Positions 52,881 through 60,422 of a stretch of 60,422 nucleotides of DNA are shown here, in pieces. Within the stretch, counting starts at the first letter, position 1. Every line of letters begins with the position of its first letter. The notes under the pieces were generated by a model. It did no database searches. It was not told the DNA's origin and worked only from the letters and a program-made list of their open reading frames with translations. Source of the DNA: Candidatus Zipacnadia bacterium (GTDB taxonomy: Bacteria > Armatimonadota > Zipacnadia > Zipacnadales > Zipacnadaceae); assembly GCA_029820565.1 (NCBI GenBank), contig JALGUR010000005.1, forward strand, positions 1 through 60,422, given 5' to 3'. Both the position numbers and the translations under genes were made by a program.

Positions 52881-53255
52881 CTACGATTTTTTGGCGGTAT
52901 ACTGACTAACCAAGGCTGCTGCGGCCTCGTCAACCGTTTTGTGGAACTGAATCATCTCGCCCACCCCGACAGTTAGGGCCGCCGCAGCCACCGGACCCCG
53001 GGCACCGGAGATCATCATATCTCCGCTCCGCGATCGTAGCTGTATAGCAGTGGTTACGATCTGCCCCAGCGCTCGGGAGACGAGGAACTCAGCGTCAGTA
53101 AGATCCACTACCAGATGGGTGACTCCTTGAGCGACCAAGCCGTCCAAAATGCGAGACAACTGTCCTACACCTTCGGGCCCGGAACTGACCTCTCCTTTAA
53201 TTGCCAGCACTGTCACTGGCGGCTCACTGGTAGTTTGGCTTATGATTGTTTCCAT
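52881..53255 (-). CDS. STAS-domain (anti-sigma-factor-antagonist-like) protein
   Basis: 124 residues from the ATG at 53255 (AGGTG 7 bases upstream). The STAS fold is visible: VTVLAIKGEVSSGPEGVGQL, then THLVVDLTDAEFLVSRALGQ. In SpoIIAA the motif is D-S-S/T-G; here it is V-S-R-A, so the phosphorylatable Ser is retained but its neighbours are lost. No RsbW-like kinase or sigma factor is near. The coupling to a URO-D-family gene and an MFS gene suggests a local regulatory or ligand-binding role rather than general stress control. Confidence 0.8.
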   Translation of the reverse strand: METIISQTTSEPPVTVLAIKGEVSSGPEGVGQLSRILDGLVAQGVTHLVVDLTDAEFLVSRALGQIVTTAIQLRSRSGDMMISGARGPVAAAALTVGVGEMIQFHKTVDEAAAALVSQYTAKKS

Positions 53256-53362
53256 AAGGATCACCTATTCAGCACACGCAATTATTCGCAGTACCGGGCT
53301 CCGGACCGGTACCTACTGCAATTTGGCGCGTTTGGCTTGTTGCACATAGCGTACTGTAGCCT

Positions 53363-54727
53363 TTAGTCATCTGTGCTCGTGGTGGCTGTGGCCCGCTGTT
53401 CATCGGCCAGGGCTGGGGCCTTGGCCGGTGGGCGATATGGCAAAGCAGCCAGCAGTACAATAGCCAGCACCCCCGCCGCCAGAGCTGCCCAGAAGCCGGC
53501 GTGAAAACCCCAGTAGTCAGCAATATGACCATGGAGCGTGGGTATTGCCGCGGCCGGAAGTGCGACTATTAGGCCCAATAGGGAGACATTACGTTTGACA
53601 TGTTCAGGTTCAGAGGCTGAAACAAGGTAATTGGGATAGTATAGCCCTGCCAATTCCCCAGCGCCAAATAGAGCGAAGGTCACCAGATAAACTTGCCCTC
53701 TGGCACCCAGGAGCCATAACACGGCCGTCGTCGTCATCAATGTCGTTAGCATAGCCCCGCCCTTCGCCCCGCGCCTGGCCACCAGCCAGCCCAGCAGGAA
53801 GCCGGCCACCATCTTCCCCCCAAACCGCAGGGCGTCAATCCACCCGGCGTACAACTTGGGTTCGACTCCCAGCACGTCCCTCAAATTCAGGGAGGCATTG
53901 TTGAATACATACCACGAGGCATGCCACAGCAGGTAAGCGATGAGCAGCACCACAAACTGGCGCTGACGGATGAAATCCCACAGGCCGCCGAAAACAAAGG
54001 ATACAAACGGCTGGCGGTGCTCAGGCTGAGCGGGAATGGGGACATAGTACCGGCGGGCGAGCAGTGCCATAACGAGCAGAACCGGCGCAGTTAACCCAAA
54101 CAGCATAGCACAGTCATAAGGGAAATGTAGCCCAGGGATATTCTCGCTCAGCAGGGCATGAGTTCCCAGAGAACCAAGCACGGCAAAGCCCGGACCGAAG
54201 CCGTAGGTGATGCTGAATATCTTGCCCCGGTCCACCTCAGTCATGCCCTTGCTCAGAATCTCCCACCCGAATACGCTGGAGGTCCCCAGAGCACCTCCGA
54301 GCACGGCGGCGTGAATGGTAACCAGAGCAATCTTTGCCGCAGCAGTCGCCGGTGACATCAGGACCAGAGCCACTATAGCACCCATAACGGCCCCGATTGC
54401 GTACCCGACGACTATGACCCGCCGCACCAGCCGCATGTAAGGAATCAGCCAGGCAAAAAACACCGGCACGATAGTCAACAACATATATAGGGACGAAGGC
54501 AAGTTGGCCACCGCTTTGGATGCCCCCAATTTGTCGCACAACGTGGCCTGCACCACATCCACGTAGAAAACTGGGGCTGCCAGGTATATCAGCGAGACAA
54601 TGATGGCGAAGGAAACTTGATTCCGTCTCACCAAGTGGCGCGGGACAATCTCCTGCGTCTCTTCCTCGGACGATACTTGCAGGTCATTGGATGTGTCGGG
54701 CACCTTGGGCTGGTCCTGCTCGTTCAC
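53363..54727 (-). CDS. Major facilitator superfamily transporter
   Basis: 454 residues from the GTG at 54727 with GAGG 8-10 bases upstream. A hydrophilic N-terminal extension of about 40 residues (rich in Glu/Asp/Gln) precedes about twelve membrane segments. ITYGFGPGFAVLGSLG and DALRFGGKMVAGFLLGWLVA are loop and helix segments typical of MFS proteins. There are also acidic/basic residues in the central cytoplasmic loop. Substrate unknown. It is 107 bases upstream of the STAS gene on the same strand. Confidence 0.85.
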   Translation of the reverse strand: MNEQDQPKVPDTSNDLQVSSEEETQEIVPRHLVRRNQVSFAIIVSLIYLAAPVFYVDVVQATLCDKLGASKAVANLPSSLYMLLTIVPVFFAWLIPYMRLVRRVIVVGYAIGAVMGAIVALVLMSPATAAAKIALVTIHAAVLGGALGTSSVFGWEILSKGMTEVDRGKIFSITYGFGPGFAVLGSLGTHALLSENIPGLHFPYDCAMLFGLTAPVLLVMALLARRYYVPIPAQPEHRQPFVSFVFGGLWDFIRQRQFVVLLIAYLLWHASWYVFNNASLNLRDVLGVEPKLYAGWIDALRFGGKMVAGFLLGWLVARRGAKGGAMLTTLMTTTAVLWLLGARGQVYLVTFALFGAGELAGLYYPNYLVSASEPEHVKRNVSLLGLIVALPAAAIPTLHGHIADYWGFHAGFWAALAAGVLAIVLLAALPYRPPAKAPALADEQRATATTSTDD

Positions 54728-54836
54728 GATGTTTTCCTCCGAATGCTCAATGTTGGCCGCGACAACTAATACAACAGCACTGCTGGATTACCTTCGCCAC
54801 TGCCGTGGGCTTGACCTCCTGCAATTTCTCCCCCAC

Positions 54837-55691
54837 TCACTTGGCAGTGCGCGGAGGTAGGCCGACTCGTCCATGTTGCTCGGCCCACTGCAGCAGCCGC
54901 TGGAAGCATTTATCGGGCACCGCCACCGAACCAATCTCCACCGGCATAGTCCCGCCCGGGCCGTGGGAATCAGTGCCGCCAGTTATGAGGAGTCCCAACC
55001 GCTGGGCTAACTGCAGGAACTGGCGAGTCCGAGCGGGACTATGGTTGGTATGATACGCCTCCAGACCTCCAAGGCCGTACTGCATCAGTTCGTCTACGTA
55101 TTGCTGCGCATTGTCTATCCCCGGGTGAGCCAATACCGCCAGCCCTCCGGCCTGGATGATTTCCTGGATTGCTGCGGAGGGCTTGAGGCGGTAGCGGGGC
55201 ACATAAGCCGGACGGCCGGGAATCAAATAGCGAGAAAAAGCCTCCTGAGAGGTCTGCACATATCCTGCCTTGACCAGTGTCGCTGCCACATGGGGGCGCC
55301 CGATGCTGCCTTCACCGGCTTCGGCGGCTATCTGTTCATAGGTTATGGCCAGGCCCAAGTCAGTGAGTTTCTGCGCAATCCGGCGGGCCCGGTCACGGCG
55401 GGCTGCCCTTATCTTTTTTAGCTTCTCCAGCAGATTAGGCGCCTGGGTATCAATGAAATAGCCCAGTATATGGACCTCGGCGCTGTGGTACTCAGTGCTG
55501 ATCTCTACCGCCGGCAGAACCTGAAGCGTGCTGCCTTCAGCAGCCTGTATCGCCGGCGCGACACCGGCGAGCGCGTCGTGATCAGTAATAGCGATTGCCG
55601 TCAGATTCTTCTGTTGGGCCACCCGGACAATCTGATCAGGGGTCAGAGTGCCATCAGACATCGTAGAATGAATATGCAGATCAACCGCCAT
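54837..55691 (-). CDS. PHP-domain phosphoesterase (RNase AM / nucleoside 3',5'-bisphosphate phosphatase-like)
   Basis: 284 residues from the ATG at 55691. DLHIHSTMSDGTLTPDQIV, ITDHDALAG, GRPHVAATLVKAGY, LAHPG and TGGTDSHGPG carry the PHP metal-binding residues in order. The length and the short insert match the YciV/RNase AM group, which degrades 3',5'-bisphosphorylated nucleosides and 5'-ends of short RNAs. It is a distant relative of the two CehA-like PHP proteins and does not share their tail. The ATG has a weak GGAGAA about 11 bases upstream. Confidence 0.88.
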   Translation of the reverse strand: MAVDLHIHSTMSDGTLTPDQIVRVAQQKNLTAIAITDHDALAGVAPAIQAAEGSTLQVLPAVEISTEYHSAEVHILGYFIDTQAPNLLEKLKKIRAARRDRARRIAQKLTDLGLAITYEQIAAEAGEGSIGRPHVAATLVKAGYVQTSQEAFSRYLIPGRPAYVPRYRLKPSAAIQEIIQAGGLAVLAHPGIDNAQQYVDELMQYGLGGLEAYHTNHSPARTRQFLQLAQRLGLLITGGTDSHGPGGTMPVEIGSVAVPDKCFQRLLQWAEQHGRVGLPPRTAK

Positions 55692-55719
55692 GCGGGCAGA
55701 TTTCTCCAGTGGTGTCGCT

Positions 55720-55782
55720 TGTAGGAGCGGAAGTGCCAAGCACCTTCCGCCCGGTTTTTGGTATACGGCCGAGCGGGCTACA
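55720..55782. repeat. Family B palindromic element, short copy (63 bp)
   Basis: Begins TGTAG and ends CTACA; inner arm GCGGAAG...CTTCCGC matches the first arm of the 30838 copy. A run of T follows the first arm, so it could also stop transcription of plus-strand readthrough. It lies between mrfA and the PHP gene. Confidence 0.7.
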
Positions 55783-55792
55783 TTTCAATACT

Positions 55793-55820
55793 CGCGTAGG
55801 CGAGGTTCTCTAACCTCACC
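55793..55820. repeat. Family A half-element
   Basis: CGCGTAGGCGAGGTT-CTCT-AACCTCACC: first arm of family A without the second. It lies 7 bases before the mrfA stop. Confidence 0.65.
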
Positions 55821-55826
55821 GGGCAT

Positions 55827-58109
55827 TCAGCCAGACCACAAGCGGGCCAACAGCGCCGCGCCCATCTTGTCCAGAGGTTGGTTATTATCGCCGCAAGACG
55901 GCGATTGCACGCAGGCCGGGCAGCCCACTTCACAGGGGCAGTTCTCTATTCTATCGGCCACTGCTGCCAACAACTCCTCGGCCCGATAGTAAGCCTCTTC
56001 ACAGATGCCCACCCCTCCGGGATAACCGTCATAGACGAATATGCCGCCGGCTCCTACGTCCGGGTGATAAGACTCAGATACACCACCAATATCGTGCGGG
56101 TCGCACAGGGCAAACAGCGGCAGCAGACCGATTAGGGCATGCTCCAGGGCGTGCAGACTGCCGAGAATGTGGTGGTCGGTGGTGGTCAGCGTCTGGGCTT
56201 GCTGATGGCTCAACGGGAACCAAATTCCCACCGTTTCAAAGTTCTGGGCCGGCAAGTCCAGGTCAACGGTGCCTAATTCTTGCTCAGTGAGACGGCGACG
56301 CTTCCGGTATCCGGCTACTTGGCTTTTGACGTTGAGTTCGCCCAGAAACAGTTGCCCTTCTCCTGCCATAACCCGACTGTCCCGAATAGCCACTACCTCC
56401 ACCTCGGACAGCGTCACCGCCTGGGTATAGTAATCACCCTTGGTAGGCTTAACCGAGACTTTTTTCGCTTGTATGTCCAGGTCGGTGACCAGGTAATTTT
56501 CTCCCCCGTGCAAATATACTGCGCCGGGATGGGTCATCCAGAAGGCCGAGTTATCATCAATGGTGCCGATGAGTCGCTCGTCAGCGGCCTCTACGATCTC
56601 ATAGCCCGTCCCGGAACTGCTGCGAATGCTGATTTCGCCCGCCGGATAGGTATCATCTGGGCCTGTCCAATACCACTTCTGCCGCTTAGTGACATAGCCA
56701 TACTCGGCCAATATCTTCAGAATATCTGTCATTTCCGCACCGAACAACTCAGCGTCCTCATCTACCAAGGGTAGTTCGTAGGCGGCGCAGAGCAAATGGC
56801 TGCCCAGGATAAAACGATTGTGGGGATTGACCAAGGCTCGTTCGCGGGTGGTCTCTAACAGATACTCGGGATGCTGCATAATATACTGATGTATGCCCCC
56901 CGACAGAGCAATGAGTACGGCCAGGGAGTCCTGCTGAGCGCGGCCCGCTCGCCCGGCTTGCTGCCAGGTGGACGAAATGCTGCCCGGGTAGCCGGTCATA
57001 ATCACGGCGTCCAGTGCCCCAATGTCCACTCCCAACTCCAGGGCGCTGGTAGCCACCACGGCTAACAACTCGCCCGAGAAGAGCCTGCGTTCAATCTCCC
57101 GTCGTTCCGTCGGCAGATACCCGCCGCGATAGGCCATCAACCGGTCTGCCATATTCTTGTCATCCACCTGCTCGCGTATATATTGCAGTATTAACTCAGC
57201 CTGGCGACGGGCCAGAGTAAAGGTAAGCGTGCGGATGTCCCGCTCTACCAGCTTGCGGGTCAAGTTAGCCGCTTCCATATTGCCACTACGGCGCTGACCC
57301 AAGTCTTTATCAATCAGCGGCGGGTTCCACAGCACGAAGAACCGCCGCCCTTCGAGAGAGCCATCCTCATCTACCACCTTAAAGTCCAGTCCCACCAACC
57401 TCTCGGCCAGTTGTTGAGGATTGCCAATGGTAGCCGATGAGCAAACGAACTGGGGCTGACTGCCGTAGTGGGCGGCAATGCGGCGCAAGCGGCGCATAAC
57501 ATTGGCCGTGTGGGAGCCGAATACACCACGGTAGACATGGACCTCATCCAGCACTACATATTTCAGATGGCGGAAGAAATCCGCCCACGTGCCGTGGTAG
57601 GGCAGGATGCCCACGTGGAGCATATCGGGATTGGTCAGCACCACCTGCGCCTCGCGCTTGATTCGCCGCCGCTTGTTGCGAGGTGTATCACCATCATAAG
57701 TATCAGCGCTGAATACCGTGCCCGCACCCAACTCCTGTAGTTTACTCAGTTGGTCCTGGGCCAGGGCTTTGGTGGGATAGATGAGCAGGGCGCGGGTCTG
57801 GGGATCAGCATAGATCTGCTCGGTCAGTGGCAGCATGTAGCAGAGCGTTTTGCCGCCGGCGGTGCCTGCCGCTATGACCACATTAGTACCCTGATTGATA
57901 GCCTCAATTGCTTGGGTCTGATGAGCATAGAGCCTTTCAATGCCCAGGGTCTTCAGTATTGATTCCACCTCAGGACGCAAGGACATCTGGGGGTCACCGT
58001 AGCGGGCGGGGCGAGCCGGCAGCACTGCCACGTGCTCAATCTGGCCCTCATAGGCTTCGCCCCTGGTCAATTGCTCCAGAAAGGTTTGCACCGCAGACTC
58101 AGGGGTCAC
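55827..58109 (-). CDS. mrfA: MrfA-like DEAD/DEAH helicase with DUF1998 C-terminus
   Basis: 760 residues. Walker A IAAGTAGGKTLCYM, motif II VVLDEVHVYRGVFG, motif III SSATIGNP and VATSALELGVDIGALDAVIM (motif V) form the helicase core. The C-terminal DUF1998 (MZB) domain has ENCPCEVGCPACVQSPSCG, the cysteines expected to bind zinc. MrfA works with MrfB in excision repair of mitomycin-type DNA damage in Bacillus; no mrfB is next to it here. The GTG start overlaps the tatC stop (GTGA). Confidence 0.9.
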   Translation of the reverse strand: MTPESAVQTFLEQLTRGEAYEGQIEHVAVLPARPARYGDPQMSLRPEVESILKTLGIERLYAHQTQAIEAINQGTNVVIAAGTAGGKTLCYMLPLTEQIYADPQTRALLIYPTKALAQDQLSKLQELGAGTVFSADTYDGDTPRNKRRRIKREAQVVLTNPDMLHVGILPYHGTWADFFRHLKYVVLDEVHVYRGVFGSHTANVMRRLRRIAAHYGSQPQFVCSSATIGNPQQLAERLVGLDFKVVDEDGSLEGRRFFVLWNPPLIDKDLGQRRSGNMEAANLTRKLVERDIRTLTFTLARRQAELILQYIREQVDDKNMADRLMAYRGGYLPTERREIERRLFSGELLAVVATSALELGVDIGALDAVIMTGYPGSISSTWQQAGRAGRAQQDSLAVLIALSGGIHQYIMQHPEYLLETTRERALVNPHNRFILGSHLLCAAYELPLVDEDAELFGAEMTDILKILAEYGYVTKRQKWYWTGPDDTYPAGEISIRSSSGTGYEIVEAADERLIGTIDDNSAFWMTHPGAVYLHGGENYLVTDLDIQAKKVSVKPTKGDYYTQAVTLSEVEVVAIRDSRVMAGEGQLFLGELNVKSQVAGYRKRRRLTEQELGTVDLDLPAQNFETVGIWFPLSHQQAQTLTTTDHHILGSLHALEHALIGLLPLFALCDPHDIGGVSESYHPDVGAGGIFVYDGYPGGVGICEEAYYRAEELLAAVADRIENCPCEVGCPACVQSPSCGDNNQPLDKMGAALLARLWSG

Positions 58110-58930
58110 TGGTCACCGTCCTCGGGGTGACCAATCAATTCATCATAGGGTGGGGGCAGTATGTCTTCATCCTCGGCAGTGGCCGGGGGCCGCTTCTCTA
58201 CCAGCCTGACTAAGCCAATGCTCAGTCCATACAAAAGCACCAGAGGGCCAGCCATAAACAGCATAGTAACCGGGTCGGTCGTCGGAGTGGCAATAGCCGC
58301 GATGACAAATATGGCGACTACCGCATATTTCCACCAATTCACCATATGGCCTGAATTAATAATTCCTACAAAACCCAGGAACATCAGCACCAGCGGCAAC
58401 TCAAAAGCCAGGCCAAATACCAACAGCAGCCGCAGCAGGAAATACAAATACGGCTGGAGAGTCAGTTCCACATCCACCCCGATGCTCTGGTTAATTTGGA
58501 AGAAGAAGGCAAAGGCCCGCGGGGAGATGTAATAGCAGAAGACCACTCCACCAATGAATAGCCCCGTAGCCCCGGGCAGCAGCCAGATGATATAGCGCTT
58601 CTCGTGCCGTTCCAGGGCCGGCTCAATGAACAGCCACAGTTCCATAAAGATTAGCGGCGAGGCGATAATTATACCGGCCACCAGGGCTATCTGCATCAGC
58701 AGAATAAACCCCGCCGCCGGCTCAAATATGCGGAAGGGCAGGTCCTCAAGGCCTGCCAGGCGCGCACCGATTTCCGCCGGTAAGCGCAGGATATCCAGCA
58801 TCGGCGTGCGCAGCACCCAGGTCAGCACCATTGCCCCCGCTACATAGCCCACCATTCGTAGCAGCCGGAAGCGCAGTTCGGCGGCATGCTCAAAGAACGA
58901 AAGTTCTTTTCGGCCCTCAGCCTCATTCAT
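58106..58930 (-). CDS. tatC: Sec-independent protein translocase TatC
   Basis: 274 residues with six membrane segments; ELSFFEHAAELRFRLLRMV is the conserved N-terminal cytoplasmic motif and AFELPLVLMFLGFVGIINS the later conserved stretch. TatC recognises twin-arginine signal peptides of folded proteins. No tatA/B gene is in the window. Its stop overlaps the mrfA start by four bases, so the two genes are translated together. There is no clear ribosome-binding site. Confidence 0.94.
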   Translation of the reverse strand: MNEAEGRKELSFFEHAAELRFRLLRMVGYVAGAMVLTWVLRTPMLDILRLPAEIGARLAGLEDLPFRIFEPAAGFILLMQIALVAGIIIASPLIFMELWLFIEPALERHEKRYIIWLLPGATGLFIGGVVFCYYISPRAFAFFFQINQSIGVDVELTLQPYLYFLLRLLLVFGLAFELPLVLMFLGFVGIINSGHMVNWWKYAVVAIFVIAAIATPTTDPVTMLFMAGPLVLLYGLSIGLVRLVEKRPPATAEDEDILPPPYDELIGHPEDGDQ

Positions 58931-59043
58931 GTTATTGCCGGTTCAGCCTTGAGTGTGGAAGGAATGTGGCCCGCTGGTATGGAACTTCTATCGTTGTGAC
59001 ACAGTAGCGAATATTGTACGACTTATTCAAGGAGGAAACAAGA

Positions 59044-59412
59044 GTGGTAAGCGAAACAACCTCTGCCGATGAGACTTTGAGACAACTGCGCCAGGACAAT
59101 CCTGACATCACCGCTACGGTTGTAGTGACGGCCGACGGCTTTGCTATCGCCTCGGATGCCGGCTCTGAAGTAGACGCCGATATGCTGGCGGCCCTGGCGG
59201 CTGACTTGATAGCCCGGGCCTCGCGCAGCGCCGCCGAATTCGGCCAGGGCGATATAATGGAGCTGTACGCCCGCGCCGAGACGGGGTATGTAATTGTAGC
59301 CCGCGCCGGCAGCGAGCAGGTCCTGGCCTGCCTGGCCGACGCCAATGTAACCCTGGGCTTGCTGCTGGCCGACGTGCGCCAGACCGCCGCCGCCTTGGGC
59401 TCGGCTGTCTGA
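59044..59412 (+). CDS. Roadblock/LC7-domain protein
   Basis: 122 residues from the GTG at 59044, chosen because GGAGG lies 8 bases before it; a TTG 30 bases upstream is less likely. The Roadblock fold follows the pattern LRQDNPDITATVVVTADGFA, then IASDAGSEVDADMLAALAAD and VIVARAGSEQVLACLAD. These proteins regulate small GTPases (as MglB does for MglA) or act in cell polarity. No MglA-type GTPase is nearby. It stands alone between divergent and convergent genes. Confidence 0.88.
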   Translation: MVSETTSADETLRQLRQDNPDITATVVVTADGFAIASDAGSEVDADMLAALAADLIARASRSAAEFGQGDIMELYARAETGYVIVARAGSEQVLACLADANVTLGLLLADVRQTAAALGSAV

Positions 59413-59438
59413 GCGGACGGGCTTAGTGGGTAAGCCTT

Positions 59439-60209
59439 CTACATTGTTTCACTTGTGGGATGGTCGGCGAACCCCTCAACGGCTCGCAGTACCTCCAGCG
59501 GGACACAAAGGATGACCATGTTGCTCTCGTCGGAGCTCATGTCGTTGATGGACTGCAGGGTACGCAGGTGCAGTCCTCCGGGGACCTGCGCCAGGCGCTG
59601 CGCCGCGGCCGCCCAGTTCTCAGCGGCGACTACCTCACCCTCGGCCCGGATGATGGAAGAACGCTTCTCGCGCTCGGCTTCCGCCTGCTTGGCGATGGTG
59701 CGCTGCATCTCCTCGGGGATCATCACGTCCTTCAGTTCCACATTCTGGACCTTAATGCCCCACGGGTCGGTATAGGTGTCTACTATTTGCCGGATGCGCT
59801 CGGAGAGTCGCTCCCGCTCGGCCAGGAGGTCGTCCAACTCGGCTTCGCCGACTATATTGCGCATTGTCGTCTGAGCGAGTTGCGATACGGCGTACCGATA
59901 GTCTTCCACCTCCACGATAGCCTTGTCTCCTTCCTCGATACGAAAATACAACACCGCGTTGACGTGCACCGGGATATTGTCCTTAGTGATGCATTGCTGC
60001 CCCGGCACGTCCACTACGCGCACCCGCATACTCACGCGTTGCCAGCTCTGGATAGCGGGAATTACCAGACGCAATCCGGGGTGCATCATCCCCGCGTACC
60101 GCCCCAAAGTAAACTTCACGCCCCGTTCGTATTGGTTGACGACCTTCAACCCCGACAGTACCAGCGCCCCAATGAACGTCACAATTCCCAGAGATATCCA
60201 TCCTACCAT
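59439..60209 (-). CDS. Slipin/stomatin-type SPFH-domain membrane protein
   Basis: 256 residues. An N-terminal membrane segment (WISLGIVTFIGALVLSGLKV) is followed by the SPFH domain (YERGVKFTLGRYAGMMHPG; VDVPGQQCITKDNIPVHVNA) and a helical region (DVMIPEEMQRTIAKQAEAER). These proteins form membrane scaffolds and often work with an NfeD protease partner; no NfeD gene is adjacent. GGAGG lies 7 bases before the ATG. Confidence 0.92.
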   Translation of the reverse strand: MVGWISLGIVTFIGALVLSGLKVVNQYERGVKFTLGRYAGMMHPGLRLVIPAIQSWQRVSMRVRVVDVPGQQCITKDNIPVHVNAVLYFRIEEGDKAIVEVEDYRYAVSQLAQTTMRNIVGEAELDDLLAERERLSERIRQIVDTYTDPWGIKVQNVELKDVMIPEEMQRTIAKQAEAEREKRSSIIRAEGEVVAAENWAAAAQRLAQVPGGLHLRTLQSINDMSSDESNMVILCVPLEVLRAVEGFADHPTSETM

Positions 60210-60249
60210 ATTGATCGCCTCCTAAGTTGATTGATTGTGTAGTACGCAC

Positions 60250-60422
60250 TCACTTGCGCTGTTCATACCACCTATCAAAATATTCTTCGCTGCGGGCCAG
60301 GCTGCGCGCCAACCAGTCCTGATGCTCGGCAAACCAGCGCACCGTCTGGCGCAGGCCCGCTTCCCACTCTATCTGCGGCTGCCAGCCTAAGACGGCCGTT
60401 TTCTGCCCAGTCATCGCGTAGC
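60250..60422 (-). CDS. C-terminus of a dTDP-glucose 4,6-dehydratase-like NAD-dependent enzyme (partial)
   Basis: The last 57 residues before a TGA at 60250, cut by the window edge. The read-out includes YAMTGQKTAVLGWQPQIEWE then AGLRQTVRWFAEHQDWL. LGWQP-x5-GL-x-T(V/I)-x-W is the C-terminal pattern of RmlB-type dehydratases, which make dTDP-4-keto-6-deoxyglucose for surface glycans. A related sugar epimerase cannot be excluded because only the tail is seen. Confidence 0.7.
   Translation of the reverse strand, partial: YAMTGQKTAVLGWQPQIEWEAGLRQTVRWFAEHQDWLARSLARSEEYFDRWYEQRK

Noticed and set aside
55720..55782. Rho-independent terminator
   Set aside because: The hairpin is followed by a short T run on the plus strand only, whereas both flanking genes are on the minus strand; the TGTAG/CTACA ends fit a family B element better.

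Overview
The window is a stretch of bacterial chromosome with dense, mostly single-copy genes. I see no rRNA, tRNA, CRISPR array, transposase or phage gene. The best lineage clue is the type II pseudopilin-like protein at 43863-44543. Its N-terminus ([18 protein letters not shown], then [13 protein letters not shown]) is a form I associate with Armatimonadota. GH123/DUF4091-like proteins, PHP proteins, a copper-amine-oxidase-N-like domain, SecDF, MrfA and Lnt together fit a diderm, free-living heterotroph. The phylum assignment is inference; no marker gene is present.

Layout. Bases 1-10.4 kb (all minus strand) carry an accessory catabolic block: a sialidase-like protein, a PHP hydrolase, an EamA exporter, a class-III aminotransferase, a zinc alcohol dehydrogenase, an MttB-family methyltransferase, a Gfo/Idh/MocA oxidoreductase and an FG-GAP/ASPIC protein. 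Several of these are damaged: the sialidase and MttB genes are frameshifted, the FG-GAP gene has a broken 5' end, and an NAD-dependent epimerase survives only as its first 35 codons. Bases 10.3-24.3 kb (minus) form one long carbohydrate run: araB, araD, a URO-D-family gene, an L-fucose/L-arabinose isomerase-family gene, a free-standing pyruvate-kinase C-domain protein, then three GH123/DUF4091-like secreted proteins mixed with a PHP protein and a polysaccharide deacetylase. Pentose metabolism is therefore linked to extracellular polysaccharide breakdown.

Bases 24.6-44.5 kb are mainly housekeeping: a secreted 5'-nucleotidase with an atypical response regulator, M24 peptidase, AroQ, an O-antigen-ligase/TPR protein, an inositol-monophosphatase-family enzyme, a GT39-like transferase, RecD2, a second URO-D-family protein, Lnt, an aminotransferase with an Lrp-type regulator, SecF/SecD and the pseudopilin-like protein.

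Bases 44.9-51 kb (plus) hold a UspA protein, a small coiled-coil membrane protein, a YjbH-like/copper-amine-oxidase-N-like envelope protein, a GHL10-like glycosidase and a NeuB/SAF enzyme. Bases 51-54.7 kb (minus) hold a compact cassette: MFS transporter, STAS protein, third URO-D-family protein and a protein I cannot place. Bases 54.8-60.4 kb hold a PHP phosphoesterase, MrfA, TatC, a roadblock protein, a slipin and the C-terminus of a dTDP-glucose 4,6-dehydratase-like enzyme.

Between genes there are at least three families of short palindromic elements with inverted ends (about 69-79 bp, 63-90 bp and 27-60 bp). The most unusual points are these elements, the STAS/URO-D/unknown/MFS cassette, the ara operon with a URO-D member and a non-canonical isomerase, a response regulator whose phospho-acceptor Asp is Asn, and an exact 11-bp duplication that inactivates the MttB gene.
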